A stretch of 43,324 bases of DNA from Acidimicrobiales bacterium (GCA_020629375.1 JAHDDK010000019.1:1-43324); one strand, 5' to 3'; shown: positions 17,590 through 27,550, counted from the first letter of the stretch. A program made the numbers and translations. Notes: generated by a model from the letters alone, not told the origin.

Positions 17590-20500
17590 GCATTGTTGGG
17601 GCCGAGCACGCCCCGCTCGGCTGGCTCGAAGTGCACGCCGTCGATCGACAGAACCTCGAACGCACTCGAGCTGCCCGCACACAGCGTCGTCCAGGGCGTC
17701 GTGGTGAGCTCGTCGTCCGACTCGCTAGCCGACACGTACAGGACCGGCACGTCGAGCCGAGGCGGGAGATAGCCGAGCGCCGCCGCCCGGATAACCGGAC
17801 CGAGCTGGCGCTCCGCGTCGATCGCCGTCGGCGCTCCACCCCGATCACGGCTCTGCCGATATCGGCGTCGCGCCAACGCAAACTCCGTGCGTTCGCGCAG
17901 GCGACCTGCCGCCTCTCGAGCGGCGGTCCCAGGACCGTCGCTTCGGAGCAACCGGCGGTATTTGTCAGCCGGAGACTCGGGTGCCTCGACATGCATGCCA
18001 CCCATAACCGTGTCGACAAGCACCACGGCAGCGACGGCATCGCCTCGTTGGAGGAGTAGTCGAGCAATCTCCCAGGCCAGAAGCCCTCCGGTCGACCAGC
18101 CAAGCAGCACATGACCAGACCGGGGCACGTCAACGGCACTGTCGAGCGCTTCGAGCATCGCGGACGCCTGGTCTTGGATCGTGGTGAGGACGTCGGATCG
18201 GGCGTCCGCTCCGGGAAGACGGAGGCCGACGACCGGAATCGACGGATCGAGCTCGCGCACCAGATGCTCGTACCGGAGCAGATTTCCGCCACCGGGTGGA
18301 AGGACGACGAGCGGCGATTCATCGCCTGACCCACGGAGCCACTCGACGAGCGAACTCTCCGCACTGGCCGACGGTTCTGCGGACGTGGTCGCCTCGCCAG
18401 CCTCCGCGTTCGCAATTCTCGGCAGCAGACCTCTCGGTGTCGGCGTATCGATGAGCTCGCCGATCCCGACACGCACGCCGAACGTCTCCTCGATCTCGGT
18501 GACGAGCGCGACGGCCACGAGTGAGTCTCCACCGAGTTCAAAGAAGTCGTCGTCGGGGGCGACGCGACGCCCGAAGACCGATTCCCAGATCGAACACATC
18601 TGCGTGAGCTCGGGACCCTCCTGACCAACGCTCGGCGGTCTAACCGGCTTGTGCCCTGGCGGGGCAGACCCAACCACGGCCAGGTCGACGCTGACGAGTC
18701 GGTCGCGGTCGAGTTTGCCATTGGGTGTCCGGGGCAATGCATCGACTAGAGCAATGCGCTGTGGCACCAGTGCGGGCGGGAGGCGTCGAGCAACCTCGGC
18801 GGCGAGATCCGCCGTGTCGATCGACGTCGACCCCTCGATCATCGCAACGAGCGACCCGTCGACAACGGTGACGCCAGCCTCAACGATCGCCGGGTCGGCG
18901 TTCGTCAACACGTGTTCGATCTCGCGAGGTTCGACCCGCACGCCTCCGACAGACAGCTGATCATCGATACGTCCGACAAAGTCGATGGTGCCGTCCGAGC
19001 GGGCAACGACTCGGTCGCCCGTCCGATAGGTCTGGCCGAGATCCGTGTCGACGAACACGGCATCGGGCGCCGCGTCCACGTGGTCGGACGTCGTGCGTAG
19101 ATAGCCGCTAGCCACACCGGGACCGGCGATCCACAGCTCGCCGGGCACATCGATCGGCAGTCGCCGCCCCGACGTCGGTTCGACGACGATCACCGAGGTG
19201 CCCGGAATCGGAGCCCCGATCGGCACGGTGGCGCCGCCTTCGAGATCCTCGGCGGCGACCCGATGTGCCGTAGCCCACACCGTCGCCTCCGTTGGGCCGT
19301 ACTCGTTGATCAGCCGGGGTCGGGGGCAAAGTGTTTCGTGCGCGGCCACAACATCGGGAGAACACGCTTCGCCCGCCACGATGACCGTCTCGAGCGTTGC
19401 GAGTTCTCCTCGTGCTCGACGCAGGATTCCGCCGTACAGCGACGGAACGCACAGCGTGTGTGTGACGTGGTGACGGTCGATGAGTGCGACGAGGGCGTCG
19501 ATGTCATGGACCTCGTTCTCCGTCGGGAAGACGAGGCACCCGCCGTCCGCAAGGGTCCAGAACAAGCCGGCGATCGACGAATCGAACCCCGCACTCGAGA
19601 CGAGGAGGTAGCGATCGACCGGCCGCTCGTAGTACTGGAGCCGCGCCGCCAACGACGAAGCGAGATTCGCATGAGTGATCGGGACGCCCTTCGGTCGACC
19701 CGTCGACCCCGACGTGAAAATGACGTATGCCTCGTCCTGTCCGACGCACTCATGTGTCCGATGAACCGGCAACACGGCGCGATCGGCCACGTCGAGCCGC
19801 ACGGTCAGGACCTCACGAAGTCCGGGGTGAAGCTCGCCGGAGGTGATCGCAACCGTCACGTCGGCGGCGGTGAGAAGCTCGGTCACCCGAGCTGCAGGGG
19901 TGGAGATGTCGATCGGCACATACGACGCGCCAAGGAGCCAGCAACCACGAATCGCCGACGGAAGGTCGACCGAGCGCTCGAGCACCACACCGACTCGGTC
20001 ACCGGCGACGACCCCGAGGGCTCGGAGTCGACCGGCGATCGCGCGTGCAGCCTCGTCGAGCTCGGCGTACGTCTGGCTATCACCGCCACACGCCACGGCC
20101 TCTCGGGTTCCGTACGCAGCGATCGAGTCGTCTATCCGTTGAGGAGCGAGACGTCGATCGGTGGCGAGAGTGTCCCCGCTCACGATGACACCTGCGTCGA
20201 CCGGCGCGGTGCCGTCGGGATCAGCCACGATGCTGTGAAGCGCAGCATCGAACGCCTCGACAAGCGCCCGGGCTTCATCGGCACCGAGGACGTCTCCGCG
20301 ATACTCGCATCCCAGCTCGATGCTGTCGCCTCGGATCTGTACGAAGAAGGTGCAATCGGAGACCGCCGTGCCTGACGCAAGGATCCGATGGGGGGCGGCG
20401 TGACCACCGAGCGATGTCGGCGCGAGATCCTCGACGGCGAGCATGATCGTGCCGGTCGGCTCCGGAATTCCACGTTCCCGAGCGGATCGGATGAGTTGAG

Positions 20501-23500
20501 CGATCGGCGCACGCCGGTTCTCGAGGCCGTGCAAGAGCACCTGAGACACGACTCCCGCACGTGCACGCCACGTGTCGGCACCCCGATCGTCGATGAGCAG
20601 CGGAAGCGGATTGAGGAAGTAGCCGACCACGTTGGCGAGGTCCGGGTGATCACGGACCGACGAGGTGACGGCAATTTCGAGCGGCCCCGACGAGAGACGA
20701 GGTCGCAACGCCACGGTAAGCGCGGTCAGGGCCGAAGCGAACGGGGTCGTCCCCGGAGCGGCACGAAGCTCGGGCATCGTGACGGTCGAATAGTGATGGA
20801 CATACCCGTCTGGTCCACGCCGTCGGGGCCGGACGAGCAGGCGGGCCGGCTGCGAATCTTCGTCGGGGTTCCAGACAACCGCAGGGTCCGGCAGGTTCGC
20901 TCGCTGCCAGATGCCGTGAGCGGTGGTCGTCGTCGCGAGTTCCGGCAAGTCGCGTCCCTGATAGGCGAGATCGATTTGTGCCCACATGACGTCGAGCGAT
21001 CCAGCGTCGACAACCGCGTGGTGGGCACGCAACAGAATTCCCGTTGCGTCATCGACGGCGCTCGAGAGGTGGTGAACCGTAACGAGCGGGCCGTTGACGA
21101 GGTCGAATGCCTCGTCGTTGATTCGGGCCGCGAGTTCGTCGAGGTTTGCGTGATCGCCATGGACACGGCCGATCCGGATCGCTGCGGTTCCGAGATCACG
21201 ACGAGACGAGCCGAAGCTGCGATGCAAGGCGGGTTGGTGGCCGACGACGCGTCGAACGGCATCGTCGAACCGATCGACATCGACGGGGCCATCGATCTGG
21301 TGGAGTCGAGCGACGTTGTATCGACGGTCGAACGGATCACGGCGCCATTCGTAGAGCATCGCCTCTTCGCCCGGGGAGAGCGGGGAGGGCCCCGGCGGGT
21401 CGGCCGGCAGCGCCTCCACGACCGTCAGTTCGTCAACGGACCGCGAGTCGAGTTCGGCTGCGAGCGCCTCGATCGTCGGCGACGTGAACGCCACGGACTC
21501 GGGCATAACCACGCCTGCACGGTCGCTCACCTGAATGATCATCTCAAGGGCCGACAGCGATGTGCCGCCGATGGCAAAGAAGTCGCTGGTCGCCGACACG
21601 TCCGCAACGCCGAGCACCGAGCACCACACCCGGGAGATCAGCTCTTCGGACGCGCCACGAGGTGGGCGCCCGCCAACCTGTTCTGCTGCACGACGCCGGA
21701 ACGCTGGCGCAGGCAGCGCGGCCATGTCGACCTTGCCGTTCGGGCTGAGTGGTGTCGCATCGACGATTTCGATGGCTTTGGGCACGGCGTGACTTGGCAG
21801 ACTCGCCCGGAGGGCATCGTCGATGCCGGCGAGAAAGGCCTCGGCCGTGTCCGCAGATACCGGCGTCTCCGTCTCGACCCAGAGCGTGAGGACTTCGGCG
21901 GGTCGCGGTTCGTACCCAACTTCAGCGAGCATCTCGGTGATCTCCGCCATCTCGGACGGCCCCATCGGATCGTCGAGTTCGAAGAGCGCTTCGTCTCTCG
22001 TCTTGTGCCCGAGCCGCACGTCCCAGCTGTACGGAAGGGCGTAGTTGTGGTGCGCCTGCTCGAGCTGATGGACATGGATGCCCGCGGCGTTGATGAGGCA
22101 GTTCGTCGACCGACCGGTGTCTGTCGGACGCTCCCACGTTCCGGTGGCCTCGAGTGTCTCGTACATCTCGGCAAGAGGGACGTCGACGTACCGATAGAAG
22201 TCGATGAAGGTGATGCGGTCGAAGATGTCGCCGTCCGGGCTCGGGGCGAGGAACGTCGTATCGAGATGATCGCTCACGGCATCGGGCGTCTGGTGATACA
22301 CCCGTCGAGCCTCGAGCACGGCACGATCGATGACATCCGGGTCGAAACGGTCGGCCTCGAACATCCCCGGGACAAGGCGTGTTTCGAAGAACTGCCCCCG
22401 GGATAATCCCGTCACGATCGCCGGGATTCCGAGCCGGTCGGCAGTCGCCAGCGCCACGGTGTAGATCGTCTTGTAGCAACCTTGGCAGACGTTGGAGAAA
22501 CGATCGAGCGAATCACGGAAGATCTCGTTCATCGCATCGACCGTCACGAACTCGTGGTCGACGCCGAGCCGTTCGGTGGCCCGGCGAACATTCTCCTTCG
22601 CCCCATCGCTGATGAATCCGTTGTCGAGGGTGATCGATCGCACGCGGGCGCCGAGCTCGACAAGCTGATGCAGGGCATACGTGGAGTCCTTGCCTCCCGA
22701 GAGGAGGTGCAACACGTCGTAATCCCCGGTCGAGCGGCCACGGGCATCAGCGAGCTCGGCACGGAGGTCGTCGACGGTCCGGAACCAGGACGCAGCTTGG
22801 GGGGCCACCAGGTCGTGTGCGTGACACGCCGAGCAGACTCCGTCGGCGTCGACGACGATGTCCGGAACGTCGTCGCCGAGCCCACATCGCACGCAGCGAT
22901 TGACCCGCCGATCCGGACTCGGTCGCCACAGGCCGGCTACGGCTCGTCGGACGCCAGGCACCGACAGCGCGGCGTGTTCGATCTCGGCCGGTTCGAGTCG
23001 GATGCCGCCGATCTTGACCTGTTCGTCGAGTCGTCCGAGGTACACCATTCGGTCGGCATCGAGCATGCGAACGAGATCGCCGGTTCGGTACCACCGCCGA
23101 CCGCTCTGACGCACGAATCGTTCAGCGTTCAGCTCGGGCCGCCCGAGATACCCAGCGGTGAGACCTGGTCGAGCGATGAGGAGCTCGCCGGCCACACCGA
23201 GCGGCACATCCTGGCCAGCAGGGTCGACAATGCGGAGACCAACGCCAGGGGCCGCATGTCCGATCGGCACCTCGGGACCCGGATCAGCCGAGGGGTCGTA
23301 GAGATGGTCCATGCACCCAACGACAGCCTCGGTCGGGCCGTACTCGTTGTGGATCGCCAGACCCGGCGCGCACGCCGTCACCAAACGATCGGCGAGGTCG
23401 GTCAGAAAGGCCTCGCCGCCAACGATGAGGGTGTCGAGCGGATGAGTGGCGTCGATCATTCGGACGAGGAGCTCGAGATGCGACGGAGTCGCCTTGAGCG

Positions 23501-25508
23501 TGGTGACGCGCCGTTGATCAGCGATCTCTCGCAGTGCGGCGATGCCTCCTGCGGGGTGCACAGTCAGTTGCCCCCCGGCGAGGAACGGCAAGAACAGCGT
23601 GGTGATCGTCAGGTCGAACGACAGCGAGGTGAATAGCGGCATTACGGGCGCGTGGTCACCGACATACGCGGTGTAGGCGAAGCCGAGGTACTCGCGAAGA
23701 CCGCGGTGGGTGATCGGCACACCCTTCGGGAGGCCAGTGGAGCCGGACGTGTAGATCACGTAGGCGAGCGCGTCCGAATCAACTTCGACAGCCATCGGCG
23801 ATGCCCGGCCATCGGGCGCCGGGGGAAGATCCTCGAGCGAGCGCAAGACCAAGGCGCAACCACTGTCGGTCCGAAGGTGCTCGCGTCGAGCCTCCGGGTA
23901 CGTGGGATCGATCGGCACGAATGCTGCACCCGAACGAAGCACTCCATGAATGGCCAGGACCGCGTCTGGCCCAAGGGGCATCTCGATGCCGACGAGATCG
24001 CCGGGACCGATGTCGGCGGCCCCGAGGCGGGCCACGATCCCGTCGATCGCAGAATCGATCTCCGCACCCGTCCACGTCCGGACTTCACCGCTCTCCGATT
24101 CGAGTCGCATCATCGATCGCTCGCCGTAGGTGCGGAGACGCCGGGAGACGATCTCGGGGGCCGGGGCCTCGAGCGGCGTCCCGACCGTCTGTGTCTCGAA
24201 AGGCGCGAGGAGCGCCGCCTCGTCATCGGTCCGAAGCGAGACGTCAGCGATCAGCATGTCCGGGTCAGCGATCACCGCGTCGAGAACCGCGGCGATGTGG
24301 TCGGCTGCCCGACGGCGGTGATCGGCATCGGCTGCACGATGGTTGATGTCGACCGCCAGCCGCAGTGCCCCGGATCCGTCATAGTCGAGCGCCTGCATGC
24401 GCAGTCGATGATGTGCATCGATGTGCCCAGGGTGGACCCACGTCGTCCTCGTCGGATGGTCGCCGAACATGCCGAATGTCGCGCCATGCACGTTGAGGAC
24501 GACATCGAAGTTTTGCGCCGGGCTCGTGCCGGGAAGCGCATGACGCAGGGTGGAGAACAGGCTCCGATTCCAGCGGGCATGAACATCGGCGAACGTGTCC
24601 TCTGCACCGATTTCGACCTCGACCGGAAACAGCTCGACCAGAGGGCCGATCACGTCTTTGTCGTCTTTCGTCATCCGGTGGTGGACGGGAACGCCGATGA
24701 CGATGCGGTCGTTGCCGAGCCGCGACAGAAAGGCGGAGAGCACAGTCCCGAGCGCGACCGTGAGCGACAAGTCCGGGGAGATCAGCCGAAATCGATCGGC
24801 AAGGAGGTCATCGAACTGCTGCTCCCGGCTCGCAAGATCGATCTCAATCCGTTCGGCGGCGGTCGACGGTCCAGCATCTGGTCGGTACAGCGAGGTGTGC
24901 ACCGCGGTCGGCGCATTCTGCAACCAGTGCTGTCGAGCAGCGACGACACGGGGCGAATCCGCGGCTGCGTCGATCGACGCGGCGAGCTCGTCGTACGACC
25001 GGCCGGGTTCCCACTCACCCGTATAGGCCGCCGCGACGGCCCGAAAGATGGTCGCCGAGCTCGCGGCATCGGTGGCGACGTGATGACAATCGAACCACCA
25101 CGACCACGCTCCCGGCGCGTCTTCGTCGGGCCCGGCGTCGGGGTGCCGGATCAGTACCGAGTCGTAGACCGACTCCTCGATCTGGAGCGGCTCGGCAATT
25201 CGATCAGCGCACCACGCATCCATTTCTGTCCACGGAACCTCGATCACGTCGGTGATGCGGGGCGGATCCTGACGAATTGTCGGATGGGGCACGCCGTCGA
25301 CAGTGCGAACGACGGTTCGCAAGACATCGGCTCCGCGCACGACCGTGTCGACCGCAGCGACAAATCGATCGGGATCGATGGCCGCGTCGATCGTCGACAG
25401 GTTCGCCATATTTGCCAACGGCACGTCGGGGTGCAGCCGCTGAGAGGTCCAGATCAGTTCTTGGCTCGGAGTCAGCCGGCGCCTCGGCTCGAGTCGGACA
25501 ACCGCCAT
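17535..25508 (-). CDS. Two-module nonribosomal peptide synthetase C-A(PP-loop)-T-C-A-T-TE
   Basis: A 2657-residue enzyme. Module 1 has a condensation domain (HHVATDA, His142-143) and an adenylation domain (TSGSTGLPKG near 590, NEYGPTEAVVG, YRTGDLV, GRLDEQVKIGG near 824, SPNGKVDM near 1258). This A domain is interrupted by an ATP-pyrophosphatase domain at about 868-1200. A carrier domain follows (FFAIGGTSL, Ser1317). Module 2 has a condensation domain (HHAVVDA, His1496), an adenylation domain (TSGSTGRPKG near 1933, NEYGPTEATVW, PRTPNGKLD) and a carrier (FFELGGDSL, Ser2329). A thioesterase ends it (GWSTGG, Ser2472; DGVHFEP). Pocket residues read by eye are DLTKIGEVGK for A1, one residue from the known Asn code, and DSALIAEVWK for A2, unassigned. 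A leading C domain implies a starter supplied in trans. The stop of the carrier-protein gene is one base upstream of ATG 25508. Confidence 0.93.
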   Translation of the reverse strand: MAVVRLEPRRRLTPSQELIWTSQRLHPDVPLANMANLSTIDAAIDPDRFVAAVDTVVRGADVLRTVVRTVDGVPHPTIRQDPPRITDVIEVPWTEMDAWCADRIAEPLQIEESVYDSVLIRHPDAGPDEDAPGAWSWWFDCHHVATDAASSATIFRAVAAAYTGEWEPGRSYDELAASIDAAADSPRVVAARQHWLQNAPTAVHTSLYRPDAGPSTAAERIEIDLASREQQFDDLLADRFRLISPDLSLTVALGTVLSAFLSRLGNDRIVIGVPVHHRMTKDDKDVIGPLVELFPVEVEIGAEDTFADVHARWNRSLFSTLRHALPGTSPAQNFDVVLNVHGATFGMFGDHPTRTTWVHPGHIDAHHRLRMQALDYDGSGALRLAVDINHRAADADHRRRAADHIAAVLDAVIADPDMLIADVSLRTDDEAALLAPFETQTVGTPLEAPAPEIVSRRLRTYGERSMMRLESESGEVRTWTGAEIDSAIDGIVARLGAADIGPGDLVGIEMPLGPDAVLAIHGVLRSGAAFVPIDPTYPEARREHLRTDSGCALVLRSLEDLPPAPDGRASPMAVEVDSDALAYVIYTSGSTGLPKGVPITHRGLREYLGFAYTAYVGDHAPVMPLFTSLSFDLTITTLFLPFLAGGQLTVHPAGGIAALREIADQRRVTTLKATPSHLELLVRMIDATHPLDTLIVGGEAFLTDLADRLVTACAPGLAIHNEYGPTEAVVGCMDHLYDPSADPGPEVPIGHAAPGVGLRIVDPAGQDVPLGVAGELLIARPGLTAGYLGRPELNAERFVRQSGRRWYRTGDLVRMLDADRMVYLGRLDEQVKIGGIRLEPAEIEHAALSVPGVRRAVAGLWRPSPDRRVNRCVRCGLGDDVPDIVVDADGVCSACHAHDLVAPQAASWFRTVDDLRAELADARGRSTGDYDVLHLLSGGKDSTYALHQLVELGARVRSITLDNGFISDGAKENVRRATERLGVDHEFVTVDAMNEIFRDSLDRFSNVCQGCYKTIYTVALATADRLGIPAIVTGLSRGQFFETRLVPGMFEADRFDPDVIDRAVLEARRVYHQTPDAVSDHLDTTFLAPSPDGDIFDRITFIDFYRYVDVPLAEMYETLEATGTWERPTDTGRSTNCLINAAGIHVHQLEQAHHNYALPYSWDVRLGHKTRDEALFELDDPMGPSEMAEITEMLAEVGYEPRPAEVLTLWVETETPVSADTAEAFLAGIDDALRASLPSHAVPKAIEIVDATPLSPNGKVDMAALPAPAFRRRAAEQVGGRPPRGASEELISRVWCSVLGVADVSATSDFFAIGGTSLSALEMIIQVSDRAGVVMPESVAFTSPTIEALAAELDSRSVDELTVVEALPADPPGPSPLSPGEEAMLYEWRRDPFDRRYNVARLHQIDGPVDVDRFDDAVRRVVGHQPALHRSFGSSRRDLGTAAIRIGRVHGDHANLDELAARINDEAFDLVNGPLVTVHHLSSAVDDATGILLRAHHAVVDAGSLDVMWAQIDLAYQGRDLPELATTTTAHGIWQRANLPDPAVVWNPDEDSQPARLLVRPRRRGPDGYVHHYSTVTMPELRAAPGTTPFASALTALTVALRPRLSSGPLEIAVTSSVRDHPDLANVVGYFLNPLPLLIDDRGADTWRARAGVVSQVLLHGLENRRAPIAQLIRSARERGIPEPTGTIMLAVEDLAPTSLGGHAAPHRILASGTAVSDCTFFVQIRGDSIELGCEYRGDVLGADEARALVEAFDAALHSIVADPDGTAPVDAGVIVSGDTLATDRRLAPQRIDDSIAAYGTREAVACGGDSQTYAELDEAARAIAGRLRALGVVAGDRVGVVLERSVDLPSAIRGCWLLGASYVPIDISTPAARVTELLTAADVTVAITSGELHPGLREVLTVRLDVADRAVLPVHRTHECVGQDEAYVIFTSGSTGRPKGVPITHANLASSLAARLQYYERPVDRYLLVSSAGFDSSIAGLFWTLADGGCLVFPTENEVHDIDALVALIDRHHVTHTLCVPSLYGGILRRARGELATLETVIVAGEACSPDVVAAHETLCPRPRLINEYGPTEATVWATAHRVAAEDLEGGATVPIGAPIPGTSVIVVEPTSGRRLPIDVPGELWIAGPGVASGYLRTTSDHVDAAPDAVFVDTDLGQTYRTGDRVVARSDGTIDFVGRIDDQLSVGGVRVEPREIEHVLTNADPAIVEAGVTVVDGSLVAMIEGSTSIDTADLAAEVARRLPPALVPQRIALVDALPRTPNGKLDRDRLVSVDLAVVGSAPPGHKPVRPPSVGQEGPELTQMCSIWESVFGRRVAPDDDFFELGGDSLVAVALVTEIEETFGVRVGIGELIDTPTPRGLLPRIANAEAGEATTSAEPSASAESSLVEWLRGSGDESPLVVLPPGGGNLLRYEHLVRELDPSIPVVGLRLPGADARSDVLTTIQDQASAMLEALDSAVDVPRSGHVLLGWSTGGLLAWEIARLLLQRGDAVAAVVLVDTVMGGMHVEAPESPADKYRRLLRSDGPGTAAREAAGRLRERTEFALARRRYRQSRDRGGAPTAIDAERQLGPVIRAAALGYLPPRLDVPVLYVSASESDDELTTTPWTTLCAGSSSAFEVLSIDGVHFEPAERGVLGPNNAQAVGAAVYQLIRSARPS
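21905..22907 (-). other. PP-loop ATP-pyrophosphatase domain inserted in adenylation domain A1
   Basis: NRPS residues about 868-1200. The segment opens with two CxxC pairs (RCVRCGL, then GVCSACH; first Cys 872) like the zinc ribbon of WbpG/WbuX-type amidotransferases. Next comes the PP-loop LLSGGKDSTYALHQL (SGGKDS at 937-942), SITLDNGFISDGAKEN, a third pair in NVCQGCYKTIYT, GLSRGQFFETRL and HNYALPYSWDVRLGHKTRDE. It starts after motif A8 and ends before the A9/A10 part, the place where N-methyltransferases insert in other interrupted A domains. All key residues look intact, so it should be active: it would adenylate a carbonyl or amide and release pyrophosphate. Confidence 0.85.
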
Positions 25509-25509
25509 C

Positions 25510-25761
25510 TCAGCTGTCGGTGGCCTCGATGTAGGACGCGATGCGCGACACGGTCTGGAAGTTCTCGATCGTGACATCGCCCGGGTCAACGACAAGGCCC
25601 ACCTCGTCTTCGATCCATTGGGTGATGCGGATCACCCCGAGCGAATCGACCGCCCCGGACAGCAACAGGTCGGACTCGTGCGTGACGGTCGAGCCGTCGA
25701 GGACGACCTCCTCGTTGATGAAGGCCACCAACCGGTCGCCGATCGTCGAAGTGTCGCTCAC
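25510..25761 (-). CDS. Free-standing acyl/peptidyl carrier protein
   Basis: An 83-residue carrier protein. The phosphopantetheine Ser40 is in GAVDSLGVIRI, followed by WIEDEVGLVVDPGDVTIENF, a typical ACP/PCP four-helix pattern. The start is GTG 25761, overlapping the ligase stop (GTGA), and the stop lies one base before the NRPS start, so all three genes are tightly coupled. It probably receives the amino or acyl group activated by the ligase and presents it to the first condensation domain. Confidence 0.92.
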   Translation of the reverse strand: MSDTSTIGDRLVAFINEEVVLDGSTVTHESDLLLSGAVDSLGVIRITQWIEDEVGLVVDPGDVTIENFQTVSRIASYIEATDS

Positions 25762-27311
25762 GTTGTCTCCTCCATCGCCTGGGTCGACTCAGCCAGCCAC
25801 TGCTCGACGGCGTGCTCTCGAAGCACACGTCTGGCCAGTTTGCCACTTCCTGTGAAAACCGGTTGAGTCAATTTCACTATTCGCGTCGGCATGCTCCAGG
25901 TCGGGAGACGGGTCCGTCCGGCGGCTAGAAAAGCGTCTTCGTCGAAGGATTCCGGCGGGGTCACGACCCCCGCCACGAGCACGTCCTCGCCGCCGGTCGC
26001 TCGGGCGATTCCGACCACCACCGCGTCAACACCATCGATCGACTCGAGCTCCACTTCGACCCCTTCGATCTCAATGCGATGACCCCGGACCTTGACCTGC
26101 ATGTCCTCGCGACCATGAAAATGAAGCAGTCCATCGGACGGCCGCACCGAAACGACATCGCCAGTCCGGTACCAGCGGGACCCGTCGACCTCCGCGAACA
26201 CACGAGCATTGCGTTCGGGGGCATCCCAGTACTCCTTCATCACCCCAGCTCCGCTCACCCAGGCGACGCCGGGCTCACCATCGTCGACCACGGCGGCTGC
26301 ACCAGGAATCGCGGCCTCCGGGTCGATCAGCCGAATCGTCGTGCGCGGCGTCGGGATGCCAATCGGGACGACGTCATCGGGATCGGGCGCGTGATCGAGC
26401 ACGTGGAACGTGCACATGTTCGTCTCGGCGGGGCCGAACACGTTTGCCAAGCGTGCATTCGGGGCATGGGCCATGAACGAGGCCAACATCGATGCGGGGA
26501 TGACCTCGCCACCGAACTGCACCCACCGCAAGGCCGAGAGGTCACGATTCTCGAGGTCGCCTCGCAGCACCATTTGCTGAATCACGAACGGTACCGAGTA
26601 CCAGTGCGTCACTCCTTCGTCCTGAAGGCGCTGTGAGTGGCTGGCCGGGAACTGTTGGAACATCTCGGGCATAACCACGATCGCGGCACCAGCCGCCGGA
26701 CACGACCACAACGAATGGGTGGAGATGTCGAAGTGATGCGGAGCAATGTCCGACACTCGATCGGTCGAATCGAGCGGAAACAACTCAAGCGAGTTGCGGA
26801 CATAGGCCATCGCCGAATCGTGCGTGTGAACGATGCCCTTCGGCTCGCCTGTAGAGCCCGACGACGTAATGATGTACGCAACCGCTTCGGGGGCGACGAC
26901 CCGAGGCGGCCGCACCACCAAGCTGTCAATCGATTCGTCGTCGAGGCGGAGCGTGCGAAGACCTGGTACCGGCTCGAGATCGCCGACCGTTCGACCGTCG
27001 CAGAGCATCACGTCGATGCCCATCGACTCGATGATACGACGCTTCCGCTCGTGGGGAGCCGCCGGATCGACCGGCACGGCGATGGCGCCGATCGCCACGA
27101 CAGCGTGCATGCCGAGGAAGCCCGACGCTCCCTTGTGTGCGCAGACGCCGACCCGGTCCCCCAGCGACACGTCGAGTTCGGCGAGCGCCGACGCCAACCG
27201 ACCAGCGCGGTCCGCGCATTCGGCCCAGCTCAACGTTCGCGACACATCGACCACCGCGTCGGCGTCGGCGTGCCGCATAGCCTGGTCAGCCAAAAGCGGT
27301 GTCAGGGTCAT
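25758..27311 (-). CDS. Stand-alone amino acid (or acyl) adenylating ligase
   Basis: A 517-residue AMP-forming enzyme of the ANL superfamily. It carries TSSGSTGEPKG, VFGPAETNMC, YRTGDVV, GREDMQVKVRGHRIE and a C-terminal GSGKLARR with the catalytic Lys. In size and the APHHFDISTHSLW region it resembles free amino acid ligases that load a separate carrier protein, such as prolyl-AMP ligases. The pocket read by eye, DIHYQGVMCK, does not match the proline code I know, so the substrate is open. ATG 27311 starts the enzyme; the extra 150 codons upstream in frame lie in the divergent promoter region and the opposite gene. It is the first gene of the NRPS operon. Confidence 0.9.
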   Translation of the reverse strand: MTLTPLLADQAMRHADADAVVDVSRTLSWAECADRAGRLASALAELDVSLGDRVGVCAHKGASGFLGMHAVVAIGAIAVPVDPAAPHERKRRIIESMGIDVMLCDGRTVGDLEPVPGLRTLRLDDESIDSLVVRPPRVVAPEAVAYIITSSGSTGEPKGIVHTHDSAMAYVRNSLELFPLDSTDRVSDIAPHHFDISTHSLWSCPAAGAAIVVMPEMFQQFPASHSQRLQDEGVTHWYSVPFVIQQMVLRGDLENRDLSALRWVQFGGEVIPASMLASFMAHAPNARLANVFGPAETNMCTFHVLDHAPDPDDVVPIGIPTPRTTIRLIDPEAAIPGAAAVVDDGEPGVAWVSGAGVMKEYWDAPERNARVFAEVDGSRWYRTGDVVSVRPSDGLLHFHGREDMQVKVRGHRIEIEGVEVELESIDGVDAVVVGIARATGGEDVLVAGVVTPPESFDEDAFLAAGRTRLPTWSMPTRIVKLTQPVFTGSGKLARRVLREHAVEQWLAESTQAMEETT

Positions 27312-27514
27312 GTCGGTCGTCTCGTGTCGATCGCCAGCATCGGCGAAGTCCGTGCATCCACCAGCCCGCACACGACCGTAGAGGTTGCGATGAGAAATGC
27401 AGCACATGGGCGACCGGTTTGGCCGGATCGCGTGACATCGGGCCAACTGACCCATGTTTTCGATTGCAATTGGGCTCCAATGTGGTACCAGTGGTGCTGG
27501 CTGGCCAGGGAGAC

Positions 27515-27532
27515 GCACTCGATCGCGAGTGC
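27515..27532. promoter_or_regulatory. 7-bp inverted repeat, candidate operator in the NRPS divergent promoter
   Basis: GCACTCG-ATCG-CGAGTGC is a perfect 7-bp inverted repeat around a 4-base centre. It lies in the 239-base gap between the divergently read ligase and acyl-CoA dehydrogenase genes and ends three bases before the GAGAGG ribosome site (27535-27540) of the dehydrogenase. It could bind a dimeric regulator or form an mRNA hairpin near the start. No regulator gene is adjacent and I see no confident -35/-10 pair in the gap. Confidence 0.4.
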
Positions 27533-27550
27533 ACGAGAGGTACGAAGCCG

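Noticed and set aside
20388..22406. A 672-codon open frame on the + strand opposite the NRPS, and a similar 640-codon frame at 23652-25574
   Set aside because: Both are antisense to conserved NRPS domains with all motifs in place. Their products are Arg/Asp/Gly-rich without recognisable domains, as expected of shadow frames in high-GC DNA.
17535..25508. Direct link between selD and the NRPS, such as a selenium-containing peptide
   Set aside because: The genes are on separate transcripts and the NRPS shows no selenotransferase. The idea rests on proximity only.
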